Origin: JAITWN01 sp964388175
GTDB taxonomy: Bacteria > Pseudomonadota > Gammaproteobacteria > SZUA-140
Length of the DNA stretch: 42,619 bases
NCBI GenBank assembly: GCA_964388175.1
Contig: CAYLYS010000014.1
Coordinates: forward strand, 1 to 42,619
Direction of reading: 5' to 3'
Position 1 is the first letter of the stretch. The number at the start of each line of letters is the position of its first letter. Below are positions 16,901 to 25,577 of this stretch, one piece after another. A program made the position numbers and the translations under genes. The notes under the pieces are model-generated. The model was not told the origin of the DNA. It ran no database searches and was given only the letters and a program-made list of their open reading frames with translations.

Positions 16901-17454
16901 CGGATGCGGCTCTCGGTCTCGCGGCGGCGCTCCTTGTATTTGGAGATGCCCGCCGCTTCTTCGAGGAAATTGCGCAACTCTTCGGGTTTCGCCTCGATCA
17001 GGCGCGATACGGTGCCCTGCTCGATGATGGCGTAACTGCGCGGACCGAGACCGGTGCCGAGGAAAATGTCGGTGATATCGCGGCGGCGGCAGCGGGTGCC
17101 GTTGAGGAAAAAGGACGACTGTCCGTCGCGCGTCAGCTGCCGCTTGATGGAAATCTCGCTGTACTGGGCATACTGGCCACCCAGACGTCCGGCACTGTTG
17201 TCGAACACCAGTTCGATGGTGGCCTGGCTGACCGGCTTGCGCGAGGACGAGCCGTTGAAGATGACGTCAGACAGCGCATCGCCGCGCAGATGCTTGGCGG
17301 AGCTCTCGCCCATCACCCAGCGCACGGCATCGATCACGTTGGACTTGCCGCAACCGTTCGGCCCGACCACACCGACGAGCTGGCTGGGAAAGGAAACGGT
17401 GGTGGGATCGACGAAGGATTTGAATCCCCCGAGCCGGATCTTCTTGAGTTGCAT
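13948..17454 (-). CDS. smc: Chromosome segregation ATPase SMC
   Basis: The 1168-residue protein organises and segregates the chromosome, normally with ScpA and ScpB. Domains in order: ATPase head with Walker A GPNGCGKSN near residue 30; a long coiled coil rich in Glu, Arg and Gln (about 165-500); a hinge (about 500-660, starting KQEGVAARWLEAQG and containing TRGGVWVGGSWL); a second coiled coil (about 665-1000); and a C-terminal head with signature LSGGEKALTAVAL and Walker B PFCMLDEVDAPLDDAN. The protein ends shortly after the D-loop region, as usual. The start is ATG at 17454; a TTG three codons upstream is possible. No clear ribosome-binding site is visible. scpA and scpB are not in the window. 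Confidence 0.98.
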   Translation of the reverse strand: MQLKKIRLGGFKSFVDPTTVSFPSQLVGVVGPNGCGKSNVIDAVRWVMGESSAKHLRGDALSDVIFNGSSSRKPVSQATIELVFDNSAGRLGGQYAQYSEISIKRQLTRDGQSSFFLNGTRCRRRDITDIFLGTGLGPRSYAIIEQGTVSRLIEAKPEELRNFLEEAAGISKYKERRRETESRIRDARENINRLNDLLAELEKRLATLQRQAKAAERYRELKQEERLFRAQLIALRCRGIDAELEHKERAIAAQENAVEKEVAALRATETGSEHQRTQQVEANESFNRVQAEFYSLGSEISRIEQSIQHARERQEQNRRELADLERGRDEARQHLEQDRAQIAELGQALAVDEPERQRSEAAERASAQALGEAEQAMTQWQSAWDRYNSETAERRRKTEVERTRVQHLENTLRNLAERLGRLEAEERGLAKESSEGADGALEAQAEEIASTLQALRGEQEALAAELDRQRQARERAARALDEGRQQQQVLATRHASLDALQQVALGKQEGVAARWLEAQGWSKLRRLAEDIQVENGWERAVETVLGLDLEAVCSAGLDEAARRIEQLTDGTLSIFDTDATAAPWQGTLATRLADKLRASWPLDGLLRGVYAVDTLSEAMALRARLAAGESVVTRGGVWVGGSWLRVVNEQDEKTGVLGREQELRDTARSLEQAHERVQALASELQDAVAALQETERAREECRRRLDVAGQRNAEVRAQISRRDASLEQIRRRRERLAGEITDIRSQTARDQEVLSGVQARLAELDGQNEGQEQLAQDLMHRRDERRAVLDRCREQAQADRQAAHALAVRMESARSRVNVLTAGLERAERRLAQIEQQHGELTTQLAGSEEPIADMKRALEELLEQRLQVDARLGDARRQLEACEHALREFEGQRTDIERRLQEQREALEQVRLARQELRVRRQSLIEQLGESEQSLEALLQEMPEEASETVWQERLADIEQKIARMGAINLAAIDEFAEQSERKTYLDAQLADLNEALEMLESAIRKIDTETRARFKETFDQVNERLEQLYPRLFGGGLARLEMTSDDLLDAGVTIMARPPGKRNVNIHQLSGGEKALTAVALVFAMFELNPAPFCMLDEVDAPLDDANAARFCNMVREMSDRVQFIFITHNKITMELANQLVGVTMQEPGVSRLVAVDVDTAVEMVG

Positions 17455-17550
17455 GGCGGGCAAGATACAGGAAAGTCGCCGCCAGAGACAAGATTGTCCG
17501 CCCGGAATCTGATATGTTACAGGGCGTTTTCATCCAAGCAGCGCACGATC

Positions 17551-17940
17551 ATGCCGAGCACGCCCAGCAAACAATTGGAAACCTTCGTCAATCCGCATCC
17601 CGGGCGGGATTACACCATCCGCATCCGTATCCCGGAATTCACCTGCCTGTGCCCGAAAACGGGACAGCCGGATTTCGCCACGCTGCATCTGGAATACGTG
17701 CCGGCGGCGCGCTGCATCGAACTCAAGTCGCTGAAACTGTATGTATGGTCGTTCCGCGATGAAGGCGCCTTCCATGAGGACGTCACCAACCGCATGCTCG
17801 ACGATCTCGCGCGCGCCTGCGCACCGCACTACATGCGGCTGACGGCGGAATTCAACGTCCGCGGCGGCATCTATACCAGCGTCGTCGCGGAACATCGCAG
17901 CGATGCATGGACACCGTCGGAGCCGGTCCGCCTGCCGTGA
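17551..17940 (+). CDS. queF: NADPH-dependent 7-cyano-7-deazaguanine reductase (unimodular QueF)
   Basis: The 129-residue enzyme reduces the nitrile preQ0 to preQ1 on the way to queuosine in tRNA. The active-site Cys34 lies in CLCPKTGQPDFATLHLEY with Asp41 next to it; substrate-binding CIELKSLKLY and FRDEGAFHEDVTNRM follow. It matches the short Bacillus-type QueF rather than the duplicated E. coli type. The start ATG at 17551 gives a product of typical size; the frame is open upstream but that part overlaps smc. It is divergent from smc with 96 bp between starts. No preQ1 riboswitch was recognised ahead of it. Other queuosine genes are not in the window. Confidence 0.95.
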   Translation: MPSTPSKQLETFVNPHPGRDYTIRIRIPEFTCLCPKTGQPDFATLHLEYVPAARCIELKSLKLYVWSFRDEGAFHEDVTNRMLDDLARACAPHYMRLTAEFNVRGGIYTSVVAEHRSDAWTPSEPVRLP

Positions 17941-17985
17941 TCCGGCCTGCAGGCGAGCCGCGCCGCGCGCCATCGCCTGAGCATG

Positions 17986-18082
17986 CCGGTACCGGGATCG
18001 ATGCCGGTGCAACGGCCGTATCCGTCGCATCCCGCTGTATATCAGCCCCGGTATCAACCCAGGTATCAGCCTGGGCATCCTA
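17986..18082. repeat. 12-bp repeat cluster (consensus CCCGGYATCRNN), copy left of the FGGY kinase gene
   Basis: Five 12-bp units run head to tail at 18023-18082; the clearest are CCCGGTATCAAC (18047-18058) and CCAGGTATCAGC (18059-18070). Two units in the opposite orientation lie at about 17986-18009 (containing GGGATCGATGCCGG). The cluster fills most of the gap between queF and the kinase gene and can fold back on itself. Related clusters lie at 19388-19486 and 28867-28937. Confidence 0.8.
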
Positions 18083-19384
18083 TTGACCGTGACCGACGCG
18101 CCCGCCCGCTTCATCGGCATCGATCTCGGCACCAGCGGCTGCCGTGCGGTGGCCATCGACGCACAAGGAAATGTCTGTGCCGAAGCGCACGCGGATCTGC
18201 CGCGACCGCTGCGCGATGGCGTGCACAGCGAACAGGATCCCGCCGCGTGGTGGCACGCCGTCCACACCGTACTGGCACAGCTCGCCGCGCGCATCGATGC
18301 CGCCGCCATCGATGCCCTCGCCGTCGACGGCACGTCGGGCACGCTGCTGCTGGCGGATGCGAACGGTGATCCGCTCACCCCGGCGCTGATGTACGACGAT
18401 GCGCGCAGCCGCGCCGAAGCGGCGCTGATCGCCGGCATCGCCCCGTCCGACAGTGCGGCGCACGGCACCGGCTCGGCGCTGGCCAAACTGCTCCATCTGC
18501 GCCGCGGCGACACCGAGCTGCGCGCACGCCACGCCCTGCACCAGGCCGACTGGATCAACGGCCGTCTCTGCGGCCGCTTCGGCGTCAGCGATGAAAACAA
18601 CTGCCTGAAACTCGGCTACGATGCCGTGCACCGCTGCTGGCCATCGTGGCTGGCGCGGCTCGACATCGACAGCGGCTGGCTCCCGGCAGTCGTCCGCCCC
18701 GGCACCGAACTCGGCCGCCTGCAGGCGGCTTCCATCCGTCGGCTCGGCTACGCGCCGGATCTGCGCATTCTCGCCGGCACCACCGACAGCGTAGCGGCCG
18801 TCGTCGCCACCGGCGCCACCACAGCGGGAGATGCGGTCACTTCGCTCGGCTCGACGATGGTGCTCAAGGTGATCTCCACCCGACCGGTATCCGCGCCCGA
18901 ATACGGCGTCTACAGCCATCCCTTCGGCACACTGTGGCTGGCTGGCGGCGGCTCGAACAGTGGCGGCGCGGTGCTGCTCGATCATTTCACCGCGGCGCAA
19001 CTCGATGCGATGACGCCGCAACTGCAGCCCGAGCACGCGACCGGGCTCGACTACTATCCGCTGCGCGCGCCGGGCGAACGCTTTCCGCACCACGATCCGG
19101 AGCTGCCGCCGCGGCTATTGCCGCGCCCGGCTGCCGATGTCCATTTCTTTCAGGGCATGCTCGAAGGCATGGCGCGCATCGAAGCCGAAGGCTACCGGCG
19201 CCTGGCGGCGCTCGGCGCACCCTGGCCACGCCGGCTCATGACCGTCGGCGGCGGCGCGCGCAATGCGGCCTGGACACGGATCCGCGAGCGCGCGCTCGGA
19301 CTGCAATGCATCCCGCCGCGCTCGGACCAGGCTTGCTACGGCAGCGCCATGATCGCCCTGCGCGGCGCGCTCACCGCCTTCTGA
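18083..19384 (+). CDS. FGGY-family carbohydrate kinase (ribulokinase/xylulokinase-like)
   Basis: The 433-residue protein has the sugar-kinase fold: phosphate-1 motif FIGIDLGTSGCRAVAID at 10-26, the catalytic-base region ALAVDGTSGTLLLAD, the connect region GTTDSVAAVVATGA and the adenosine motif LMTVGGGARNAAWTRIRE near 385. It phosphorylates a pentulose or similar sugar with ATP. It is shorter than E. coli XylB (484) and resembles the D-ribulokinase/D-xylulose kinase group; the sugar is not fixed by sequence. The start is uncertain: TTG at 18083 or GTG at 18089, both without a good ribosome-binding site, and the last 12-bp repeat touches this start. The same repeat family lies on both sides of the gene. 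No sugar transporter or regulator is nearby. Confidence 0.85.
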   Translation: MTVTDAPARFIGIDLGTSGCRAVAIDAQGNVCAEAHADLPRPLRDGVHSEQDPAAWWHAVHTVLAQLAARIDAAAIDALAVDGTSGTLLLADANGDPLTPALMYDDARSRAEAALIAGIAPSDSAAHGTGSALAKLLHLRRGDTELRARHALHQADWINGRLCGRFGVSDENNCLKLGYDAVHRCWPSWLARLDIDSGWLPAVVRPGTELGRLQAASIRRLGYAPDLRILAGTTDSVAAVVATGATTAGDAVTSLGSTMVLKVISTRPVSAPEYGVYSHPFGTLWLAGGGSNSGGAVLLDHFTAAQLDAMTPQLQPEHATGLDYYPLRAPGERFPHHDPELPPRLLPRPAADVHFFQGMLEGMARIEAEGYRRLAALGAPWPRRLMTVGGGARNAAWTRIRERALGLQCIPPRSDQACYGSAMIALRGALTAF

Positions 19385-19385
19385 G

Positions 19386-19486
19386 CGCTGCCGGGATGGA
19401 TACTGGGATCGATGCCGGGGTCAAGACACCAGAGTCGCCGCCGTATCCATCCCGGCAGCGATACCCTGATCGATACCGGAGGTCGA
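19386..19486. repeat. 12-bp repeat cluster arranged as a long hairpin, right of the FGGY kinase gene
   Basis: Two arms of 18 bp (19386-19403 and 19443-19460) are exact inverted copies, with a 39-base loop. Each arm and its flank consists of 12-bp units of the same family as at 17986-18082: minus-oriented units at 19391-19424 and plus-oriented units at 19451-19486. It starts at the kinase stop codon and may act as its terminator; no T-run follows. Confidence 0.85.
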
Positions 19487-19619
19487 TGGACAGCATGATG
19501 AAAATCGAGTCTAATTGCCTCGCACTGCCGCTCGATGGATGCGCCTGCGCCATCGTATCCGGTGCGGGCACAAGCGCCGCTCACTATCGACCCACTCACA
19601 CCATACGACTGCACTCGCC

Positions 19620-20417
19620 ATGGATCTCTGGCAACTGATCATTCTTGCCATCGTACAGGGGCTGACCGAATTCCTGCCCATCTCCAGCGCGGCCCATCTG
19701 ATCCTGCTGCCGGCGCTCGCCGGCTGGGCCGACCAGGGACTCGCCTTCGACGTCGCGGTGCACGTCGGCACCCTGATCGCGGTGGTCGCCTACTTCCGGC
19801 GCGAACTCGCCGCCATGGCGCGCGCCTGGACGGATTCCGTGCTTCATCGGCGCCAGACCGAGGACAGCCGCCTCGCCTGGGCCATTCTGCTCGGCACCAT
19901 TCCGGTCGGGCTCGGCGGCCTGCTGTTCAACGATCTGGTGGCGCACCACCTGCGCTCGCCGCTGGTCATCGCCGCCACCACCATCGGCTTCGGCCTGCTG
20001 CTGTGGTGGGCGGATCATCACGGCCAACGCACGCGCGACGAATACAGCCTGCGCTGGCGTGACGTGCTACTGATCGGTCTGGCGCAGATGGTGGCGCTGA
20101 TCCCCGGCACCTCGCGCTCGGGCATCACGCTCACCGCCGGCCTGATGCTGGGCCTGACACGCCAGGCGGCGGCGCGCTTTTCCTTTCTGCTTTCCATTCC
20201 GGTGATCGTGCTCGCCGGCGGCTGGGAAGCCGTCGAAGTGGCGCGCGGCGCCAGCCCCATCTCCTGGCCGGGCATGATCGTCGGCGCGCTGGTTTCCGGC
20301 GTGGTCGCCTACTGGACCATCCACTTCTTCATGCAACTGCTCGATCGCATCGGCATGATGCCGTTCGTGGCCTACCGCCTGGTGCTCGGCATCATACTGC
20401 TGGCGCTGTACTACTGA
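19620..20417 (+). CDS. uppP: Undecaprenyl-diphosphatase
   Basis: The 265-residue integral membrane enzyme (BacA/UppP) dephosphorylates undecaprenyl pyrophosphate, recycling the lipid carrier for peptidoglycan; excess gives bacitracin resistance. Both active-site segments are present: GLTEFLPISSAAHLIL near the N-terminus and PGTSRSGITLTAGL in the middle. About eight membrane spans are visible. The start is ATG at 19620; no Shine-Dalgarno sequence is evident. Its stop lies only 4 bp from the stop of the convergent aminotransferase gene, so no dedicated terminator fits between them. Confidence 0.98.
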   Translation: MDLWQLIILAIVQGLTEFLPISSAAHLILLPALAGWADQGLAFDVAVHVGTLIAVVAYFRRELAAMARAWTDSVLHRRQTEDSRLAWAILLGTIPVGLGGLLFNDLVAHHLRSPLVIAATTIGFGLLLWWADHHGQRTRDEYSLRWRDVLLIGLAQMVALIPGTSRSGITLTAGLMLGLTRQAAARFSFLLSIPVIVLAGGWEAVEVARGASPISWPGMIVGALVSGVVAYWTIHFFMQLLDRIGMMPFVAYRLVLGIILLALYY

Positions 20418-20421
20418 GGCT

Positions 20422-21606
20422 TCAGCAACGCAGGAACGAGCGCAGGCGCTCGACACCCTCGCGCAGCGTTGCCAGCGGCGCGGTATAGGCGAAGCGCACA
20501 TGATGCGCCGCCCGATACTCACCGAAATCACTGCCCGGCGTCACCGCCACGCCCGCGCGTTCGAGCAGATCGGCGCAGAAGCGCGCGCCGTCGTTGCTGA
20601 AGCGGCTGCAGTCGGCATAGAGATAGAAGGCGCCGGGTGGGCACGCGGGAATCCCGAAGCCGAGTTCGCGCAAGGCGGCGAACAGATAGTCGCGCCGCTC
20701 CTTCAGCTCGCAGCGGCGCTGTTCCAGAATCGCCAGCGTATCGGCGCCGAAAGCCGCCAGCGCGGCATGCTGCGCCGGCGTCGGCGCGGCGAGGAAAAGA
20801 TTCTGCGCCAGCCGGTCGATCGCCGGCATCAGTTCCAGCGGCGCCACCAGCCAGCCCAGACGCCAGCCGGTCATGTTGAAATACTTCGAGAAGCTGTTGA
20901 CGACGATGACATCGTCCCCCAGCGTGAGCGCGGTGGCCGGCGCGCCGTCGTAGACCAGACACTGATAGATTTCATCGACGAGCAGGAAACCGCCCCGCCG
21001 GCGCACGACCTCGCGCATGCGCGCCAACTCCTGCGGCGCGATCACCGCGCCGCTCGGATTCGACGGCGATGCCAGCATCACGCCCGCGGTGCCCGGCTGC
21101 CAATGCGCATCGATCTGCGCCGCGGTGGGCTGATAACGCGCTGCCGCATCGACGGCCATGGCCACTGCTTCGCCGCCGTAGAGACGCACGAAATGACGGT
21201 TGCAGGGATAGCCCGGATCGGGCAACAGCACCTGCTCACCCGGATCCAGCAGCGCGGCGAGCGCGAGCTGCAGGGCGCCGGATGCGCCGGGCGTGACGGC
21301 AATGCGCTCCGGTGCGACGTCGACGCCGAAACGCGCCTGATAAAACGCAGCGATGGCTTCGCGCAGCGCCGGCAGGCCGAGCGCCGCGGTGTAATGCGTG
21401 CAGCCCGCGTTGAGCGCGGCGACACCGGCCGCGGTCACCGGCGCCGGTGTCGGAAAATCCGGCTCGCCGATTTCCATATGCACGATATGCCGCCCCGCCC
21501 GCTCCAGCGCGCGCGCCCGCGCCAGGATTTCCATGACGCGGAAGGGTTCGATGCCGCTCAGTCGCTGTGCGATGCGGCATCCGGACCCATCGTGCTCGGT
21601 CTTCAT
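20422..21606 (-). CDS. PLP-dependent class I/II aminotransferase
   Basis: The 394-residue protein is a fold-type I aminotransferase. It shows the PLP-binding GASGALQLAL, the ASPSNPSGAVI loop, VDEIYQCLVYD and the Schiff-base Lys241 in NSFSKYFNMTGWRLGW, plus a substrate Arg near the end (HHVRFAY). The family transfers amino groups from aspartate or aromatic amino acids to 2-oxoglutarate; it is annotated variously as AspC, AlaT or PatB-like, and the substrate is not decided here. The frame is open upstream to 21702, but ATG at 21606 is preferred: it begins the conserved part and lies 14 bp after the stop of the CbbY-like gene. Both genes are probably one transcript. Confidence 0.9.
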   Translation of the reverse strand: MKTEHDGSGCRIAQRLSGIEPFRVMEILARARALERAGRHIVHMEIGEPDFPTPAPVTAAGVAALNAGCTHYTAALGLPALREAIAAFYQARFGVDVAPERIAVTPGASGALQLALAALLDPGEQVLLPDPGYPCNRHFVRLYGGEAVAMAVDAAARYQPTAAQIDAHWQPGTAGVMLASPSNPSGAVIAPQELARMREVVRRRGGFLLVDEIYQCLVYDGAPATALTLGDDVIVVNSFSKYFNMTGWRLGWLVAPLELMPAIDRLAQNLFLAAPTPAQHAALAAFGADTLAILEQRRCELKERRDYLFAALRELGFGIPACPPGAFYLYADCSRFSNDGARFCADLLERAGVAVTPGSDFGEYRAAHHVRFAYTAPLATLREGVERLRSFLRC

Positions 21607-21620
21607 GTCGTCGCCGTCGC

Positions 21621-22385
21621 TCAGAGCCTTTTCAGCAGTGCGACATCGACATACTTCGCATCCGCATTCCGTGCGGCCGCGCGGCCGCCGAGCACGCGGC
21701 ACGGCGCACTAGGTTCACCCAGCGTATCGAGCACCAGTTCCGCCGCCGCATAGTCGCCATCTTCGGTGTAGCCGTTGACGGTGATGATGGCGCGGATGCC
21801 GGCGGCGCTGGTGGCGGCCATGCCGTTCTCCGAATCCTCGAAAGCGATGCACTCGGCCGCCGCCAGACCCATTTGCTGCAGGCAGTATTCATACACCGCC
21901 GGCGAAGGCTTCTTGTCGCCGACTTCGTCGGCGCTGGCGATCAGCTCGAACCAGCCTTCCGCTTCCTCGCCGAGCGTGTTGCGCAGCAGCGACCTGACGT
22001 TGCCGCCCGTGGTGGTGGTGGCGATCGCCAGCCTCAGGCCGGCGGCACGCGCCTCACGCAGCAGCCGCTCCACGCCCGGACGCAGGCCGATCTCGCCGCG
22101 GTCGAGCATCTCCCAGTAATAGCGGTTCTTGATCGCATGCAGATCGGAAATGAGCGCGAGCTGCTCCTTCGACGGCGCCGCGCCGGCGGTGCGCTCACGC
22201 AGATAATATTCCATGCGTTCCTTGCCGCCGGAGATGGCGAGCAGGCGGCCGTACAGCGCATCCGGCCACTCCCAATCGAGGCCGGCCTGGGCGAAAGCCC
22301 GGTTGAACGCAATCCGGTGTCCATCGCGCTCGGTATCGGCCAGCGTTCCGTCCACATCGAACAACAGTGCCTTCAGCTCGCTCAT
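21621..22385 (-). CDS. CbbY-like HAD-superfamily sugar phosphatase
   Basis: The 254-residue protein is a HAD phosphatase of the CbbY group. Motif I is LLFDVDGTLADTERDGHR with Asp10 (nucleophile) and Asp12; motif II lies in AIATTTTGGNV; motif III Lys in DKKPSPAVY; motif IV in CIAFEDSENG. The cap segment SGGKERMEYYL is characteristic of CbbY. Known CbbY enzymes remove phosphate from xylulose-1,5-bisphosphate, a Rubisco inhibitor. No Rubisco or other Calvin-cycle gene is in the window, so that role is only possible. A related pentulose enzyme, the FGGY kinase, lies about 2.2 kb away. The gene is divergent from dksA. Confidence 0.9.
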   Translation of the reverse strand: MSELKALLFDVDGTLADTERDGHRIAFNRAFAQAGLDWEWPDALYGRLLAISGGKERMEYYLRERTAGAAPSKEQLALISDLHAIKNRYYWEMLDRGEIGLRPGVERLLREARAAGLRLAIATTTTGGNVRSLLRNTLGEEAEGWFELIASADEVGDKKPSPAVYEYCLQQMGLAAAECIAFEDSENGMAATSAAGIRAIITVNGYTEDGDYAAAELVLDTLGEPSAPCRVLGGRAAARNADAKYVDVALLKRL

Positions 22386-22470
22386 AACTCATTCCTTAAC
22401 AGATGCTTAGACAATAGTGGAAAAAGAGTCTACACCATTTCCGGCGCCCGCTCCCCGGCACCGGGATCGA

Positions 22471-22500
22471 TTGAGGATCGGGCGCCTTTCTGGTATAAAT
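22471..22500 (+). promoter_or_regulatory. Putative dksA promoter
   Basis: -35 TTGAGG (22471-22476), a 17-bp spacer and -10 TATAAAT (22494-22500), 38 bp ahead of the dksA ATG. The base run after the -10 (ACGCG) is GC-rich. The -35 lies within a GGCGCC-ended inverted repeat (22443-22448 and 22480-22486). Confidence 0.65.
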
Positions 22501-22538
22501 ACGCGTTTGTTTTTGCCCAACACAAGGGAGATTCCTTG

Positions 22539-23141
22539 ATGGCTGTCGCAAAGAAGAAGCCGGCGAGTTACACCAGCAAGAAGAGCCCCCGGGCGAGCGC
22601 CGCGACCAAGAAGAAAACCGCATCCCAGACGGCGAAGCCGCCGGCCAAGGGCGTGCAGCCCGCGCGCGCCAAGACGAGCAGGCACACCGAAGCCGGCGCC
22701 GGCCAGAACGCCGCGTCTTCCGGTCAGCTGTCCTATCTCGGTATCGCGCCCTATCAGGAAAAGAAGGGCGAGGAATACATGGGTCCGCAGCAGATCGAGC
22801 ACTTCCGCACCATTCTCAACACCTGGAAGAGCAAGCTGATCGAGGAAATGGAACGCACCGTGCATCATATGCGCGATGAGGCCGCCAATTTCCCCGACCC
22901 CAACGATCGCGCCAGCCAGGAGTCCGACTTCGCGCTCGAGCTGCGCACGCGCGACCGCGAACGCAAGCTGATCAAGAAGATCGACGAATCGTTGCGCAGC
23001 TTCGACAACAACGAGTACGGCTTCTGCGAAATGTGCGGCATCGAAATCGGCATCCGCCGGCTGGAAGCCCGCCCCACCGCCACGCTGTGCATCGACTGCA
23101 AGACGCTGGACGAAATCCGCGAGCGCCAGCTCAAAGGCTGA
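22539..23141 (+). CDS. dksA: RNA polymerase-binding transcription factor DksA with a long basic N-terminal extension
   Basis: DksA binds the RNA polymerase secondary channel and, with ppGpp, adjusts rRNA and amino-acid promoters. The core is nearly identical in pattern to E. coli DksA: coiled-coil tip DPNDRASQESD with the two key Asp residues, and a four-Cys zinc finger (FCEMCGIEIGIRR ... LCIDC). It is 200 residues against 151 in E. coli; the excess is an N-terminal stretch of about 50-65 residues rich in Lys, Ala, Ser and Thr (KKKPASYTSKKSPR, TKKKTASQTAK), probably disordered. The start at 22539 follows AAGGGAG eight bases upstream, so the extension is likely real. Acetyl-CoA synthetase follows on the same strand. 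Confidence 0.97.
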   Translation: MAVAKKKPASYTSKKSPRASAATKKKTASQTAKPPAKGVQPARAKTSRHTEAGAGQNAASSGQLSYLGIAPYQEKKGEEYMGPQQIEHFRTILNTWKSKLIEEMERTVHHMRDEAANFPDPNDRASQESDFALELRTRDRERKLIKKIDESLRSFDNNEYGFCEMCGIEIGIRRLEARPTATLCIDCKTLDEIRERQLKG

Positions 23142-23143
23142 AA

Positions 23144-23158
23144 CGGCGCTCCGCGCCG
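23144..23158 (+). terminator. Short hairpin after dksA
   Basis: CGGCGC (23144-23149) pairs with GCGCCG (23153-23158) around loop TCC, followed by CCCTTGTTGGG. It sits directly after the stop codon. The T-run is weak. Confidence 0.45.
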
Positions 23159-23209
23159 CCCTTGTTGGGTCAGCCCGATCCCGGTAACCTGTGCGAAATC
23201 TCACCGGCT

Positions 23210-23251
23210 GGAGCCGGCGCATTGCCCGACTGCGGGCGATGCGCCGGCTCC
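23210..23251 (+). promoter_or_regulatory. Strong hairpin in the leader of the acetyl-CoA synthetase gene
   Basis: Arms 23210-23228 and 23233-23251 (19 bp each) pair throughout with a single G-T wobble, around a 4-base loop. The hairpin ends 41 bp before the acs start. No T-run follows, so it may be an attenuator, an mRNA-stabilising element or a Rho-independent remnant. Confidence 0.7.
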
Positions 23252-23292
23252 GTGCCGGTATACGTTCAGTGCTGTCACAGGGGGAGACGAAG

Positions 23293-25251
<1,959 letters not shown>

Positions 25252-25302
25252 CGAAGCGGTCAGCGCCGGCAGCTCTCCCTTCCGAAACACGGGAGCCGCT
25301 GC

Positions 25303-25338
25303 GCGCGGGCGGTTTCTCCAGGGAGAATCCGCCCGCGC
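25303..25338. terminator. Hairpin downstream of acs
   Basis: Arms 25303-25319 and 25322-25338 pair over 17 bp with one mismatch, with a 2- to 3-base loop. It lies about 50 bp past the acs stop and is the likely end of the acs transcript, although it lacks a T-run. Confidence 0.6.
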
Positions 25339-25441
25339 CCTGCAAGTGCTCGTGGTCGTGGTCGTTGAATCTTCACCGGATGGCCCGGATGACCGGGCAG
25401 TGGCTTGCGCCTTGTCGTGCAGATGCCATCCCGGGCGGCAT

Positions 25442-25503
25442 CGGGTCATCCTTTTCAGGACTGTTGGCGCGCAGCGGCTCCCTGTCCTGAAAAGGATGAC
25501 CCG
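25442..25503. repeat. Perfect 20-bp inverted repeat between acs and the D-2-hydroxyacid dehydrogenase gene
   Basis: Arms 25442-25461 and 25484-25503 are exact inverted copies separated by 22 bases. The arm includes CATCCTTTTCAGGAC. The A/T-run inside the arm gives TTTT or AAAA on either strand, so it could terminate or process transcripts from both convergent genes. The 326-bp gap 25252-25577 holds no gene; it contains this repeat, the hairpin at 25303-25338 and a small CCCGG/CCGGG repeat near 25385. Confidence 0.85.
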
Positions 25504-25577
25504 GCGGCACCTGACCACTGACAAACTAATATCTGTAGCGAAGCGACGTCGGATGATACCGTCTGTACGCCTTCCAC

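Noticed and set aside
18023..18082. CRISPR array
   Set aside because: Units are 12 bp with no spacers; no cas gene is present. The same holds for the clusters at 9214, 19391 and 28867.
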